Assembly: GCA_001508835.1 (NCBI GenBank)
Contig: LGFB01000046.1
Coordinates: forward strand, 1-8,550
Direction of reading: 5' to 3'
Length of the DNA stretch: 8,550 nt
Origin: a bacterium 42_11
GTDB lineage: Bacteria > Synergistota > GBS-1
The position numbers and the translations under genes are program-made. The number at the start of each line of letters is the position of its first letter. The first letter of the stretch is position 1. The notes below the pieces were generated by a model. It did not search any database, was not told the origin of the DNA, and worked only from the letters and a program-made list of their open reading frames with translations. This document shows, in pieces, positions 1 through 8,550 of the stretch.

Positions 1-1
1 T

Positions 2-1479
<1,478 letters not shown>

Positions 1480-1480
<1 letters not shown>

Positions 1481-2616
1481 TGAAGGATTATTACGAAATT
1501 CTTGGTGTCCCTCGGAATGCCTCTCAGGAGGAGATCAAAAAAGCATATAGGAAACTTGTAAGACAGTATCATCCAGACCTTAACAAAAATAATCCGGAGG
1601 CGGAGAAAAAGTTTAAAGAGATAAATGAAGCTTATGAGGTTTTAAGCGATCCTGAAAAAAGGGCAAAGTATGATAAATATGGTCATGTAGGTGGAGATTT
1701 TAGACCGCCTCCGGGCGGTGGTTTTGATTTTGATTTTGGTGGGTTCGATTTTGGATTTGACCCCTTTGAGGATATATTTGAGAGGTTCTTTGGTGGTGGT
1801 TTTAGAAGAAAAACAGAAGATTTAGGGCCTAAAAGGGGGGCAGACCTTGAAATGCCCCTCGAGATAACCCTCGAGGAAGCCTTTAGGGGTGGAGAGAAGG
1901 AAATAAGCGTTCCTCGCTGGCGGGTTTGTTCCTCCTGCGGAGGTACTGGTTCTGCTCCAGGAACATCTCCTCGGACTTGTCCTTACTGTCATGGGACGGG
2001 GAGGATAGAGGAGAGACGTTCAAGCATATTTGGTGAGTTTATAAGCGTTCGAACATGTCCTCATTGTGGCGGTAAAGGAACGGTTATAGATAAACCTTGT
2101 CCTGCTTGTAATGGTAGTGGTAGGGTAAGGGAATGGCGGAAAATATTCGTTAACATACCGAGAGGTGTAGATACGGGGACCCGTTTAAGAATCCCCGGAG
2201 AGGGGGAATTAGGGGAAAGAGGAGGTCCCCCGGGCGACCTCTTCTTGATTATTAATGTAAAACCTCACCCCTTATTTGAAAGGAGAGGACGGGATCTCTA
2301 TTATAAGCTTAAACTATCTTTTCCTGAGCTTGCTCTTGGAACTGTTGTGGAAGTTCCAACGATAGATGGGGATTCAGTGGAACTGAAGGTTCCACCTGGG
2401 ACTCAGGTAGGAGAGGTTTTTAGAATAGCGAAGAGGGGAATGCCTAACCTTGATGGCAGAGGAAGGGGAAGCATGTTCGTTGAGGTTAGCTTAGAGGTGC
2501 CTTCTAAGCTAACCGAAAGACAGAAGGATCTCTTAAGGGAGTTTGCAAAGGAAAGCGGGATAAAGGTAAACGAGGGATTAAGCTTTTTTCAGAGGTTTAA
2601 AAAGGGATTTGGATGA
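1480..2616 (+). CDS. dnaJ: Chaperone protein DnaJ (type I Hsp40)
   Basis: Co-chaperone that delivers unfolded clients to DnaK and stimulates its ATPase; cytoplasmic. The 378 residues have the full type I layout. The J domain (about 1-68) has HPD at 31-33. A Gly/Phe-rich linker (about 69-112) is unusually rich in Asp-Phe. Four CxxCxGxG zinc repeats have cysteine pairs at 150/153, 167/170, 193/196 and 207/210. The C-terminal client-binding and dimerisation domains include the conserved GGPPGDLFL stretch. The length is normal. The ATG overlaps the dnaK stop by one base (TAATG), and only a weak GGTGGT lies 8 bp upstream. The better AGGGAGG at 1454-1460 is about 19 bp away. Translation is therefore probably coupled to dnaK. 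The stop overlaps prmA by 4 bp (ATGA). Codons 246-256 fold into a strong inverted repeat, listed separately. Confidence 0.98.
2217..2246 (+). other. Strong inverted repeat (hairpin) within dnaJ
   Basis: Bases 2217-2227 pair with 2236-2246 as an 11-bp stem with one G-U wobble (2221-2242), closing an 8-nt loop CCCCGGGC. It lies in codons 246-256, which encode the conserved GGPPGDLF segment. No T-run follows, so it is not a typical intrinsic terminator. Part of the symmetry may come from the coding constraint on Gly-Gly-Pro-Pro-Gly-Asp-Leu. Confidence 0.5.
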
Positions 2617-3422
2617 TGAAGTGGTATTATCTTGATATCTATGGAGAAAGCGAAGCGGAGCTTTTTGAAAAGGTGGCATCGATGGGGCTAACGGGGGTGA
2701 GCTTTCCAAGGGAGGAAGGAGCTCACCTTCGTATTTATTTCCACTCCTTGAAAGAAAGGGAGATGGTAATCAAGGCTCTTTACGGCTCCTTCGATTTTGA
2801 AGTTGGTGAGGAAGACGACAAGGATTGGGTCCGTCAGGTGGAGGAGGGATATGAGCCCGTCAGGGCAGGTAGATTTGTGGTTGTCCCCACGAATTTAACT
2901 CCCCTTTTCATTAAGCCGGGTATGGCTTTTGGGACAGGATATCACTCCTCTACCAGGATAGCCTTAAAGCTTATAGATAGCGAAGTAAACGGTAGCTTTA
3001 AAAAGTCGGTAGACTTAGGATGTGGTAGTGGGATACTCTCTATAGCCCTTTATAGAAAGGGGATAAAGCCCATATTTGCCGTGGATAATGATCCTCTGGC
3101 TTTGAAGGAAACCAAGGAAAATCTTGAAAGGAATGGCATAAATAGTGGTGTTTATGTTGTAGGAGGAGACCTTTTAAGCTTTTTTAAAGCGGGAGTCAAG
3201 TTTGATCTTGTGGTTGCTAACCTTGTTTTACCTATTTTTGAAACGTGTTTGAGCGAGATAGCTGGACACATGGAAAGTAATGGTCTTTTTGTAGCTTCTG
3301 GTATCACCGTTGCCGAAAGAAGTCACTTCTTGGATCTTCTTGAAGCCAATTCTTTTAAAATAGTAGCCCTCTTAGAGGAGGATGGCTGGATTGGAACGGC
3401 GGCGGTTTTTCGCGGAAATTAG
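2613..3422 (+). CDS. prmA: Ribosomal protein L11 methyltransferase PrmA
   Basis: SAM-dependent class I methyltransferase expected to methylate ribosomal protein L11 (uL11). It has 269 residues, slightly shorter than E. coli PrmA (293). The N-terminal third is the poorly conserved substrate-recognition domain. Next comes [14 protein letters not shown], where FGTGYH at 106-111 is the family signature. The SAM motif I DLGCGSG is at 134-140, an acidic VDNDP motif II follows, and VANLVLPIF around Asn203 is the PrmA version of the catalytic N-[IL]-x-x-P region. The C-terminal GWIGTAAVF is also typical. The first ATG overlaps the dnaJ stop as ATGA. An immediately following ATG at 2616 is better spaced from AGGGA (2603-2607), so either may be used, a difference of one Met. 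The 3' end overlaps rsmE. Position after dnaJ matches the conserved Firmicutes-type chaperone cluster, which supports the call. The substrate is inferred from the family. Confidence 0.95.
   Translation: MMKWYYLDIYGESEAELFEKVASMGLTGVSFPREEGAHLRIYFHSLKEREMVIKALYGSFDFEVGEEDDKDWVRQVEEGYEPVRAGRFVVVPTNLTPLFIKPGMAFGTGYHSSTRIALKLIDSEVNGSFKKSVDLGCGSGILSIALYRKGIKPIFAVDNDPLALKETKENLERNGINSGVYVVGGDLLSFFKAGVKFDLVVANLVLPIFETCLSEIAGHMESNGLFVASGITVAERSHFLDLLEANSFKIVALLEEDGWIGTAAVFRGN
2693..2730 (+). other. Strong inverted repeat (hairpin) near the start of prmA
   Basis: GGTGAGCT (2696-2703) is perfectly complementary to AGCTCACC (2720-2727). Two G-U pairs and one G-C pair extend the stem outward to 2693 and 2730. 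The 16-nt loop can form a further TTCC/GGAA mini-stem and contains the Shine-Dalgarno-like GGGAGG. It falls in codons 27-40 of prmA and has no T-run after it. Confidence 0.5.
3374..3381 (+). promoter_or_regulatory. rsmE ribosome binding site inside the 3' end of prmA
   Basis: AGAGGAGG is a near-complete anti-16S match lying in the last codons of prmA. Its distance to TTG 3391 is 9 bp, in the normal range; its distance to ATG 3382 is zero. It therefore points to the TTG as the rsmE start. Confidence 0.65.
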
Positions 3423-4104
3423 CAACGGGTATGCTTGGATTCGTGGCGAGGAGGCATACCACCTTTCCGTAGTTCTCCGCCTTAAAGAGGGAGACATGGT
3501 TGAGCTTCTAACTTCGGAGGGAATATGGATAGGGCAGATAGTAGAGGTTTTAAAGGGCGAGGTTAAGGTATCATTGTTGGAGAGGAAAAAGGTTGAAGCC
3601 TTGCCCTTTGATGTTCTTTTGTTTCAAGGAGTAACGAAAGGCAAAAGGATAGATTGGCTGGTTCAAAAGGCAGCTGAGCTTGGTTGTAAGGCTTTTTACC
3701 CTATGGTAACAAGATATACTGTGGTGAGCGAAGTTGGAGATGAAAAACTAAAAAGGTGGAGGAAAATTTCACAAGAAGCGTCGAAACAATGTGGTAGACC
3801 CGATGTTATGGAGGTAATGGAACCCATAAGCTTTGAAGAGGCTATAACTCTTTCGCAACAGATAGAGGGCTTGAAGGTAGCCCCATGTCTAAGGGGATCT
3901 CCGATACCTTTAAGGGAGGTTCTTCTAAAGGAGAGGAAAAATAAAGTTTTATTTTTTATAGGCCCCGAAGGCGGTTTTTCTCCGGAGGAGGTTGCCTCTT
4001 TAATTTCTTCGGGTTTTAAAACGGTTACCTTAGGGCCCTATATTTTGAAGAGTGAGACAGCCTCTTTAATGGTTTTAAGCACTCTCTTGGCGCTTTGGGG
4101 TTGA
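3391..4104 (+). CDS. rsmE: 16S rRNA (uracil(1498)-N(3))-methyltransferase RsmE
   Basis: SPOUT-fold, SAM-dependent enzyme that makes m3U1498 in 16S rRNA of the 30S subunit. I choose TTG at 3391, giving 237 residues and an N terminus MERRRFF. The strong AGAGGAGG at 3374-3381 then sits 9 bp upstream, and RRFF is where the family normally begins. The ATG at 3382 is in frame but directly abuts the GGAGG. An N-terminal PUA-like domain (EEAYHLSVVLRLKEGD) precedes the catalytic knot. The knot shows FQGVTKGKRIDWLVQKAAELG, QEASKQCGRP, the SAM loop GPEGGFS at 191-197 and LGPYILKSETAS from 214. The last motif is usually LGxRILRTETA; here Tyr217 replaces Arg and Lys220 replaces Arg. The gene overlaps prmA by 32 bp, and mtaB starts 4 bp after its stop. 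The family call is secure, the start less so. Confidence 0.94.
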   Translation: MERRRFFAEISNGYAWIRGEEAYHLSVVLRLKEGDMVELLTSEGIWIGQIVEVLKGEVKVSLLERKKVEALPFDVLLFQGVTKGKRIDWLVQKAAELGCKAFYPMVTRYTVVSEVGDEKLKRWRKISQEASKQCGRPDVMEVMEPISFEEAITLSQQIEGLKVAPCLRGSPIPLREVLLKERKNKVLFFIGPEGGFSPEEVASLISSGFKTVTLGPYILKSETASLMVLSTLLALWG

Positions 4105-4108
4105 TGTA

Positions 4109-5317
4109 ATGAAGGCCTATCTTTTTTATTTAGGTTGCAGGGTAAATCAGTCTGAAGTGGAGGGAATTGCTTCGAAGTTAAGAGAGATTGGTTATGATAT
4201 TGTTGATTCTCCTGAAGAAGCGGAGTTAATCGTATTCAATACTTGTGCCGTTACGAAGGAGGCTGAAAGGAAAAGCAGACAATATATAAGGAGACTTAGA
4301 AGGGCTAACCCAAAGGCAAGGCTTGTTGTTACCGGCTGCTATGCTGAGCTCGTTGGAGAGGGACTCGTTGAGCTTGGAGCTGATGTGGTTCTGGGCAATA
4401 AGGAAAAGGCTAAAATTGTGGGTGGAAACTTTTCCTCCTTTTTTCCGATTGAAGAGAGGCTTTCTTACCATTCAAGACCTTTCGTTAAGGTCCAAGACGG
4501 GTGTGATGCTAACTGTAGTTACTGTATTATAAGAGTTCTTAGAGGAAAGAGCCTTTCCCGGCCTGTTCAAGAAGTAGTTGCTGAAGTCCAAAAGCTAATA
4601 TCCTTAGGATATGATGAGATAACGATAGTTGGCGTTCATCTTGGAAGTTATGGAAGGGATATCGGAAGTAGCTTGAAGGAGCTAGTAGAAAATCTCCTTC
4701 GTATTAAGAACTTGAAGCTTCTTCGGTTTGGTTCCATTGAGCCCTTTGATATAACGGACGATTTCATTGAGCTTTATAGAAGATTTGATAACCTTGCTCC
4801 TCATCTTCATCTTCCTCTTCAAAGCGGGAGCGATAGAATCCTTTCGTTAATGAGAAGGCCTTATAACTCGCAAAAATATCTTGAGCTTGTCGCTAAGCTT
4901 AGGGAGATAAGAGATGATTTTAACATCACAACCGATATAATGGTGGGATTCCCGACCGAGTCTGAAGAAGATTTCTTAGAAACCGTTGAAATGATTGAAA
5001 AAGTTAACTTCGGCAGAGTTCATCTCTTTAGTTATTCGCCGAGAAAAGGAACAGATGCCTTTGCCCTTCCGAGAGTGCCTGAAGAGGTTATTGAGAAAAG
5101 GATGGGGGTTCTTAAAAATAAAGCTGCCGAAAGCGCCCTTAAATTTAACCGGAATTTTTTAGGAAAAGCTTTAGATGCTCTGATTTTGGAGAATGGAAAA
5201 GCCCTTCTTCCTCACTATGTTGAAGTTTTATTGTCTGGGGATATTCCTAAAAAAAGATGGGTTAAGGTATTAATCGAAAGGGCAAGTCCTTCTGGCCTTA
5301 GTGGTAGGGTTTTATAG
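4109..5317 (+). CDS. mtaB: tRNA N6-threonylcarbamoyladenosine (t6A37) methylthiotransferase MtaB
   Basis: Radical-SAM enzyme of the MiaB/RimO family, expected to convert t6A37 to ms2t6A37 in tRNAs decoding ANN codons. The 402 residues start with the UPF0004 domain. Its iron-sulfur cysteines are Cys10 ([10 protein letters not shown]), Cys46 (FNTCAVT) and Cys77 (VTGCYAE). The radical-SAM triad CxxxCxxC is Cys132, Cys136 and Cys139 within [17 protein letters not shown]. Later motifs are [23 protein letters not shown] and [15 protein letters not shown], all typical. The opening LGCRVNQSE, rather than the YGCQMN of MiaB, and the position after prmA-rsmE favour MtaB over MiaB or RimO. The C-terminal TRAM region (about 350-402) is compact and lacks a clear GYTENY-like segment, making the protein shorter than B. 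subtilis MtaB (about 450). The ATG is 4 bp after the rsmE stop with only a modest GGGG upstream. Confidence 0.93.
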   Translation: MKAYLFYLGCRVNQSEVEGIASKLREIGYDIVDSPEEAELIVFNTCAVTKEAERKSRQYIRRLRRANPKARLVVTGCYAELVGEGLVELGADVVLGNKEKAKIVGGNFSSFFPIEERLSYHSRPFVKVQDGCDANCSYCIIRVLRGKSLSRPVQEVVAEVQKLISLGYDEITIVGVHLGSYGRDIGSSLKELVENLLRIKNLKLLRFGSIEPFDITDDFIELYRRFDNLAPHLHLPLQSGSDRILSLMRRPYNSQKYLELVAKLREIRDDFNITTDIMVGFPTESEEDFLETVEMIEKVNFGRVHLFSYSPRKGTDAFALPRVPEEVIEKRMGVLKNKAAESALKFNRNFLGKALDALILENGKALLPHYVEVLLSGDIPKKRWVKVLIERASPSGLSGRVL

Positions 5318-5324
5318 GTTTTTG

Positions 5325-5333
5325 TGTTAAAAT
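5325..5333 (+). promoter_or_regulatory. Candidate extended -10 promoter for leuS-holA
   Basis: The sequence TGTTAAAAT reads as TGn plus a -10 hexamer TAAAAT (5328-5333), five of six matches to TATAAT. It lies in the only real intergenic gap of the window. No good -35 is visible: the hexamer 17 bp upstream is TAGGGT. Extended -10 promoters can work without one. Transcription would start near 5340, leaving a leader of about 50 nt. That is too short for a T-box. This is a motif match only, in AT-rich DNA. Confidence 0.35.
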
Positions 5334-5375
5334 AGCTTTGGTTATAGGTTGTATCATATACAAGAAGGGGTTTGT

Positions 5376-5384
5376 GGGGAGGGA
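5376..5384 (+). promoter_or_regulatory. Strong leuS ribosome binding site
   Basis: GGGGAGGGA contains a full GGAGG core (5378-5382), 9 bp before the ATG at 5392. It decides the leuS start: the open frame continues 18 codons further upstream to a TTG at 5338, but that part has no such site and no LeuRS similarity. Confidence 0.75.
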
Positions 5385-5391
5385 CTTTGTA

Positions 5392-7878
5392 ATGGAGGCG
5401 TGTGACTTTAGAGCTATAGAAGCTAAGTGGCAAAAGTATTGGGAAGAAAATAAGGTTTTTAAATGTGATAGGGATCCTTCAAAGAAAAAGTATTATGTTT
5501 TGGAGATGTTTCCCTATCCATCGGGTGCTTTACATATGGGGCACTTAAGGAATTATGCCATAGGGGATGTAGTGGCGCGCTTTTTAAGAATGAATGGCTA
5601 TAATGTTCTTCATCCGATGGGGTGGGATGCCTTTGGTTTGCCTGCTGAGAACGCCGCTTTGAAATCGGGTGTTCACCCTCATGACTGGACCTGGAAAAAC
5701 ATAAATCACATGAGGAAACAGCTTAAGGAAATGGGGGCTAGCTATGATTGGGATAGGGAGATAGCAACTTGCTCTCCCGATTACTATAAGTGGACTCAGT
5801 GGCTATTTCTTCTTTTCTTCAAAAATGGACTGGCTTATAAGAAGGAGGCTCCTGTTAATTGGTGCCCCAGTTGTAAAACGGTCTTGGCCAATGAACAGGT
5901 TGAGGGTGGAAGGTGCTGGAGATGTGGTTCCTTGGTTCAGAAAAGGAAGCTTAATCAATGGTTTCTTAAGATAACGGCTTACGCTGATGAGCTTTTAGAA
6001 TCTTTGGATGAACTTGAGGGGTGGCCTGAGAAGGTTAAGGCTATGCAAAGGAACTGGATAGGAAAAAGCTGGGGGGTTGAAACCTTCTTTGAGATAGAGG
6101 AGTTGAGTAGGAAGGTCTATATCTTTACTACGAGAATTGACACGATCTATGGTGCTACCTTTTTGGCCTTGGCACCTGAACACCCTTTGGTAGATGAAAT
6201 AATAAAGGTTTCTCCTATTGGGGATAGGATAAAAGCTTTTGTAGAGGATGTAATGAGGGAGAGTGAGATAGAAAGGGGAGCCCTTGGAAGAGAGAAGAAG
6301 GGCATATTTACAGGATTTTATGCTAAAAACCCGTTTAATGGGGAAAGGGTTCCTGTTTGGATAGCGGACTATGTTCTGATGGAGTATGGCACTGGAGCTA
6401 TAATGGGAGTTCCCGCTCATGATCAGAGGGATTTCGAATTTGCTAAGCAATATAACCTTCCGATAAAGGTCGTTATAAATCCGATTGATAAAGAGCTTCC
6501 AGAAGAGCTTCAGGAAGCCTATGAAGGTGACGGCGTGATGGTAAACTCTGGTCCATGGTCTGGGCTTCCGAACAGAGAGGGCATTGAAAAAATGGCTGAG
6601 TGGCTTAAAGAAAGAGGACTCGGTGAAAAGAAGGTCAACTATAGATTGAGAGACTGGCTTATATCGAGACAGAGATATTGGGGTGCTCCTATTCCAGTAG
6701 TGTATTGTGAAAGCTGTGGTACAGTTCCCGTTCCAGAAGAGGAGCTTCCCGTGCTTCTTCCCCTTGATGTAAACGTTCTTGAAGGCGGAGCAACCCCGCT
6801 TCCTTATCATGAGGATTTTGTAAATACTAAGTGTCCTAAATGTGGTGGCGCTGCAAAGCGGGAAACCGACACGATGGATACATTTATCTGTTCTTCGTGG
6901 TATTATTTGAGGTTTACGAGCCCTTGGACCGATAAAGCTCCCTTTGAGCAAGAGGATGTGGATTACTGGATGCCCGTGGATCAATACATTGGGGGAGTGG
7001 AGCATGCTATACTCCATCTTCTTTATTCAAGGTTCTTCACAAAGTTCCTCGCTGATCAAGGATTAGTGAAGTTCAGAGAGCCTTTTAAAAACCTTTTGAC
7101 TCAGGGAATGGTTATTAAAGATGGTGCTAAGATGTCCAAGTCCCTTGGTAATGTGGTTGATCCTGATGAGATAATGAAAAAGTTTGGTGCTGATACAGCA
7201 AGACTTTTCATACTTTTCGCTTCTCCCCCTGAAAAAGACCTCGAATGGAGCGATAGAGGAGTAGAGGGTTGTCACAGGTTCTTAAACAGGGTTTGGAAAC
7301 TCGTTACTGAGAGAGTTGATGAACTCAAGCGTTTATCTAATGATTACCTCCCCATTTCTAAGATTCAAGATAAGAGAACGAGGGATCTCAAGAGGAAGAT
7401 ACACAAGACGATTCAAAAAGTTACTGAAGATATAAAAGATAGATTTCACTTTAATACTGCGATAAGTGCTTTAATGGAGCTCTCTAATGAGCTTTGCGAC
7501 TTTGAAGTTAAAGGTGAGGAAGACTTAAGGGTGTTTAAAGAGGGGGTCGAAGCTTTAATAGTGATGCTTTATCCTTTTACTCCTCATATATGTGAGGAGC
7601 TTTGGCAGAGGCTTGGTCATCCGAACTCCTTGGCTTATCATCCGTGGCTATCTCCAGAGGAGGAAGCTCTTCAGGAGGAAGAGGTCAACATAGTGATTCA
7701 AATAAATGGAAAGGTGAGAGGAAGCGTAAGGGTTCCTGCAGGCTTGTCAGAGGAAGAAATTAAAAGGCTTGTTCTTGAGAGTGATGTGGTTAAAAAGAGA
7801 ATAAGTGACAAGAAAATTGAAAAAGTACTTTTAGTGCCTGGTAGACTTGTTAGTATAGTGACCGATGACAAAGCTTAA
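5392..7878 (+). CDS. leuS: Leucine--tRNA ligase (leucyl-tRNA synthetase)
   Basis: Class Ia aminoacyl-tRNA synthetase that charges tRNA-Leu with leucine and edits mischarged tRNA; cytoplasmic. With the ATG at 5392 it has 828 residues, a usual bacterial length. The HIGH-type motif HMGH is at 48-51 ([12 protein letters not shown]) and KMSKS at 580-584. A zinc finger has Cys158/161/175/178, and a second Cys-rich module has Cys439/442/481/484. The CP1 editing domain shows TTRIDT at 246-251 (commonly TTRPDT) and HDQRD at 343-347. Other family blocks are [27 protein letters not shown] and [16 protein letters not shown]. The [13 protein letters not shown] junction shows that the E. coli-type leucine-specific insertion is absent. 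The anticodon-binding domain and the C-terminal [13 protein letters not shown] domain are complete. The gene has its own strong ribosome binding site and possibly its own promoter. It overlaps holA by 14 bp. Confidence 0.98.
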   Translation: MEACDFRAIEAKWQKYWEENKVFKCDRDPSKKKYYVLEMFPYPSGALHMGHLRNYAIGDVVARFLRMNGYNVLHPMGWDAFGLPAENAALKSGVHPHDWTWKNINHMRKQLKEMGASYDWDREIATCSPDYYKWTQWLFLLFFKNGLAYKKEAPVNWCPSCKTVLANEQVEGGRCWRCGSLVQKRKLNQWFLKITAYADELLESLDELEGWPEKVKAMQRNWIGKSWGVETFFEIEELSRKVYIFTTRIDTIYGATFLALAPEHPLVDEIIKVSPIGDRIKAFVEDVMRESEIERGALGREKKGIFTGFYAKNPFNGERVPVWIADYVLMEYGTGAIMGVPAHDQRDFEFAKQYNLPIKVVINPIDKELPEELQEAYEGDGVMVNSGPWSGLPNREGIEKMAEWLKERGLGEKKVNYRLRDWLISRQRYWGAPIPVVYCESCGTVPVPEEELPVLLPLDVNVLEGGATPLPYHEDFVNTKCPKCGGAAKRETDTMDTFICSSWYYLRFTSPWTDKAPFEQEDVDYWMPVDQYIGGVEHAILHLLYSRFFTKFLADQGLVKFREPFKNLLTQGMVIKDGAKMSKSLGNVVDPDEIMKKFGADTARLFILFASPPEKDLEWSDRGVEGCHRFLNRVWKLVTERVDELKRLSNDYLPISKIQDKRTRDLKRKIHKTIQKVTEDIKDRFHFNTAISALMELSNELCDFEVKGEEDLRVFKEGVEALIVMLYPFTPHICEELWQRLGHPNSLAYHPWLSPEEEALQEEEVNIVIQINGKVRGSVRVPAGLSEEEIKRLVLESDVVKKRISDKKIEKVLLVPGRLVSIVTDDKA

Positions 7879-8550
7879 GCCGGTATTTTTCTTGATTTGC
7901 AAGGATGAAGCGCTTGTTCAGAAATGGATAGAAAAAAATGCCCAGGGGGTAGAAGATATATCCTTTTGGGATGGGAAAGAAGCCTCTTGGTCTAAACTCT
8001 ATGAAGAGGGAAGGGCTGTCTCACTTTTTTCTCCAAGGAGGCTGATAGTGGTTAGAAATGCCGAAGAGATAGAAAAGGAAGGAGAGGAGCTGTTTTTAAA
8101 ATATCTGTCCTATCCTAATCCGAATGTTTTCTTTCTATTGGTTGGGGAATCTCTTCCTTCTTCAGGTGCCGTGTTTAAGCTGTTATTCCAGAAGAAGCTT
8201 TACGCGGAGTTGAAAAAACCGGGTGGGAGAAATCTTCACAGATGGATAGAAGAAGAGGTTAGAAATCGTGGGAAAAGGATAAGTAAGGACGCGGTCCTTA
8301 TTTTAGCTGAAAGGTTTTCGGAAGACCTTGAAATTTTGGAATCTGAGATAGAGAAGCTTATTCTTTATATCGGGGATAAAAGGGAAATAACGAAAGAGGA
8401 TGTGGTAGAAGCGTCTTCCACTATAATAGAAGTTTCTCCCTTTGAGTTGTTGGATGCCCTTTTTGAAAGAGATGGATTTAAGTTCTTGAAAAGCTTGGAA
8501 AGGAGTTTTCTAATGAAAGAACCACCTGTGAAGCTGGTTGCTACTGTGGG
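7865..8550 (+). CDS. holA: DNA polymerase III subunit delta (HolA), 3'-truncated by window edge
   Basis: Clamp-loader delta subunit, which opens the beta sliding clamp during replication. The ATG at 7865 opens a frame that runs off the right edge, showing 228 residues of a protein usually about 320-345 long. The N-terminal part ([22 protein letters not shown]) matches the family's start, where a YGEDxxL-type strand-turn is common. [17 protein letters not shown] corresponds to the conserved xLFxxRRLVVVxNAE block. As usual for delta, no Walker A P-loop is seen. The middle lid region has [30 protein letters not shown], and [12 protein letters not shown] at 192-203 is the family's typical FELxDAL motif leading into the C-terminal collar domain. 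The start overlaps leuS by 14 bp and no clear Shine-Dalgarno sequence precedes it, so translation is probably coupled to leuS. The call rests on several blocks of similarity recognised by eye. Confidence 0.9.
   Translation, partial: MTKLKPVFFLICKDEALVQKWIEKNAQGVEDISFWDGKEASWSKLYEEGRAVSLFSPRRLIVVRNAEEIEKEGEELFLKYLSYPNPNVFFLLVGESLPSSGAVFKLLFQKKLYAELKKPGGRNLHRWIEEEVRNRGKRISKDAVLILAERFSEDLEILESEIEKLILYIGDKREITKEDVVEASSTIIEVSPFELLDALFERDGFKFLKSLERSFLMKEPPVKLVATV

Noticed and set aside
1857..1876. Two CTCGAG palindromes 12 bp apart in dnaJ
   Set aside because: They come from the repeated Leu-Glu codons in PLEITLEE and have no other structure around them.
4226..4532. Short open frames on both strands inside mtaB
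   Set aside because: They overlap the conserved iron-sulfur and radical-SAM coding sequence and show no recognisable domain.
5351..5361. GTAT-CAT-ATAC mini-hairpin before leuS
   Set aside because: A 4-bp AT-rich stem with a 3-nt loop is too weak to be a terminator or regulator, and is expected by chance in AT-rich DNA.
5338..5391. Upstream TTG start adding 18 residues to LeuRS
   Set aside because: The strong ribosome binding site at 5376-5384 serves ATG 5392, and the extra residues do not resemble a LeuRS N terminus. The region better fits a 5' leader.
5318..5391. Possible T-box or other riboswitch controlling leuS
   Set aside because: The gap is only 74 bp, far too short for a T-box, and no specifier stem or antiterminator bulge sequence is visible.
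5995..7017. 340-codon open frame on the minus strand
   Set aside because: It lies wholly inside leuS, opposite a strongly conserved enzyme. Its translation is rich in Ser, Leu, Arg and Tyr with no domain I recognise. It is explained by few stop codons in that antisense frame.

Overview
The window holds seven same-strand protein genes packed end to end, in the order dnaK (5' end missing), dnaJ, prmA, rsmE, mtaB, leuS, holA (3' end missing). No RNA genes, mobile elements, CRISPR arrays or minus-strand genes could be supported. The only gap above a few bases is 74 bp between mtaB and leuS. The other junctions overlap by 1 to 32 bp, except rsmE/mtaB with 4 bp between them.

Layout: bases 1-2616 carry the Hsp70/Hsp40 chaperone pair. 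Bases 2613-5317 carry three translation-apparatus modifiers: a ribosomal protein L11 methyltransferase, a 16S rRNA m3U1498 methyltransferase and a tRNA t6A37 methylthiotransferase. Bases 5392-7878 encode leucyl-tRNA synthetase. From 7865 the window runs into the DNA polymerase III delta subunit. The dnaK-dnaJ-prmA-rsmE-mtaB order is a long-known heat-shock cluster best known from Firmicutes (hrcA-grpE-dnaK-dnaJ-prmA-rsmE-mtaB). The expected upstream genes grpE and hrcA would lie left of the window.

Organism: a bacterium, probably thermophilic or from a thermophile-rich lineage. Arg codons are mostly AGG/AGA, Ile is often ATA, the coding strand is purine-rich, and the proteins are rich in Lys and Glu. 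The gene order and a LeuRS without the E. coli-type leucine-specific insertion before KMSKS argue against Proteobacteria. Direct leuS-holA contact, with no lptE between them, fits the same view. I cannot name the phylum from this sequence alone.

Function: the genes link protein folding, ribosome and tRNA modification, tRNA charging and replication. The tight overlaps suggest translational coupling within a long transcript. A candidate extended -10 promoter and a strong Shine-Dalgarno sequence before leuS suggest that leuS-holA may also be transcribed on their own. I see no previously undescribed system here. The points worth checking are a TTG start for rsmE, the leuS promoter, two strong intragenic hairpins, and small departures from family consensus in DnaK, RsmE and MtaB.
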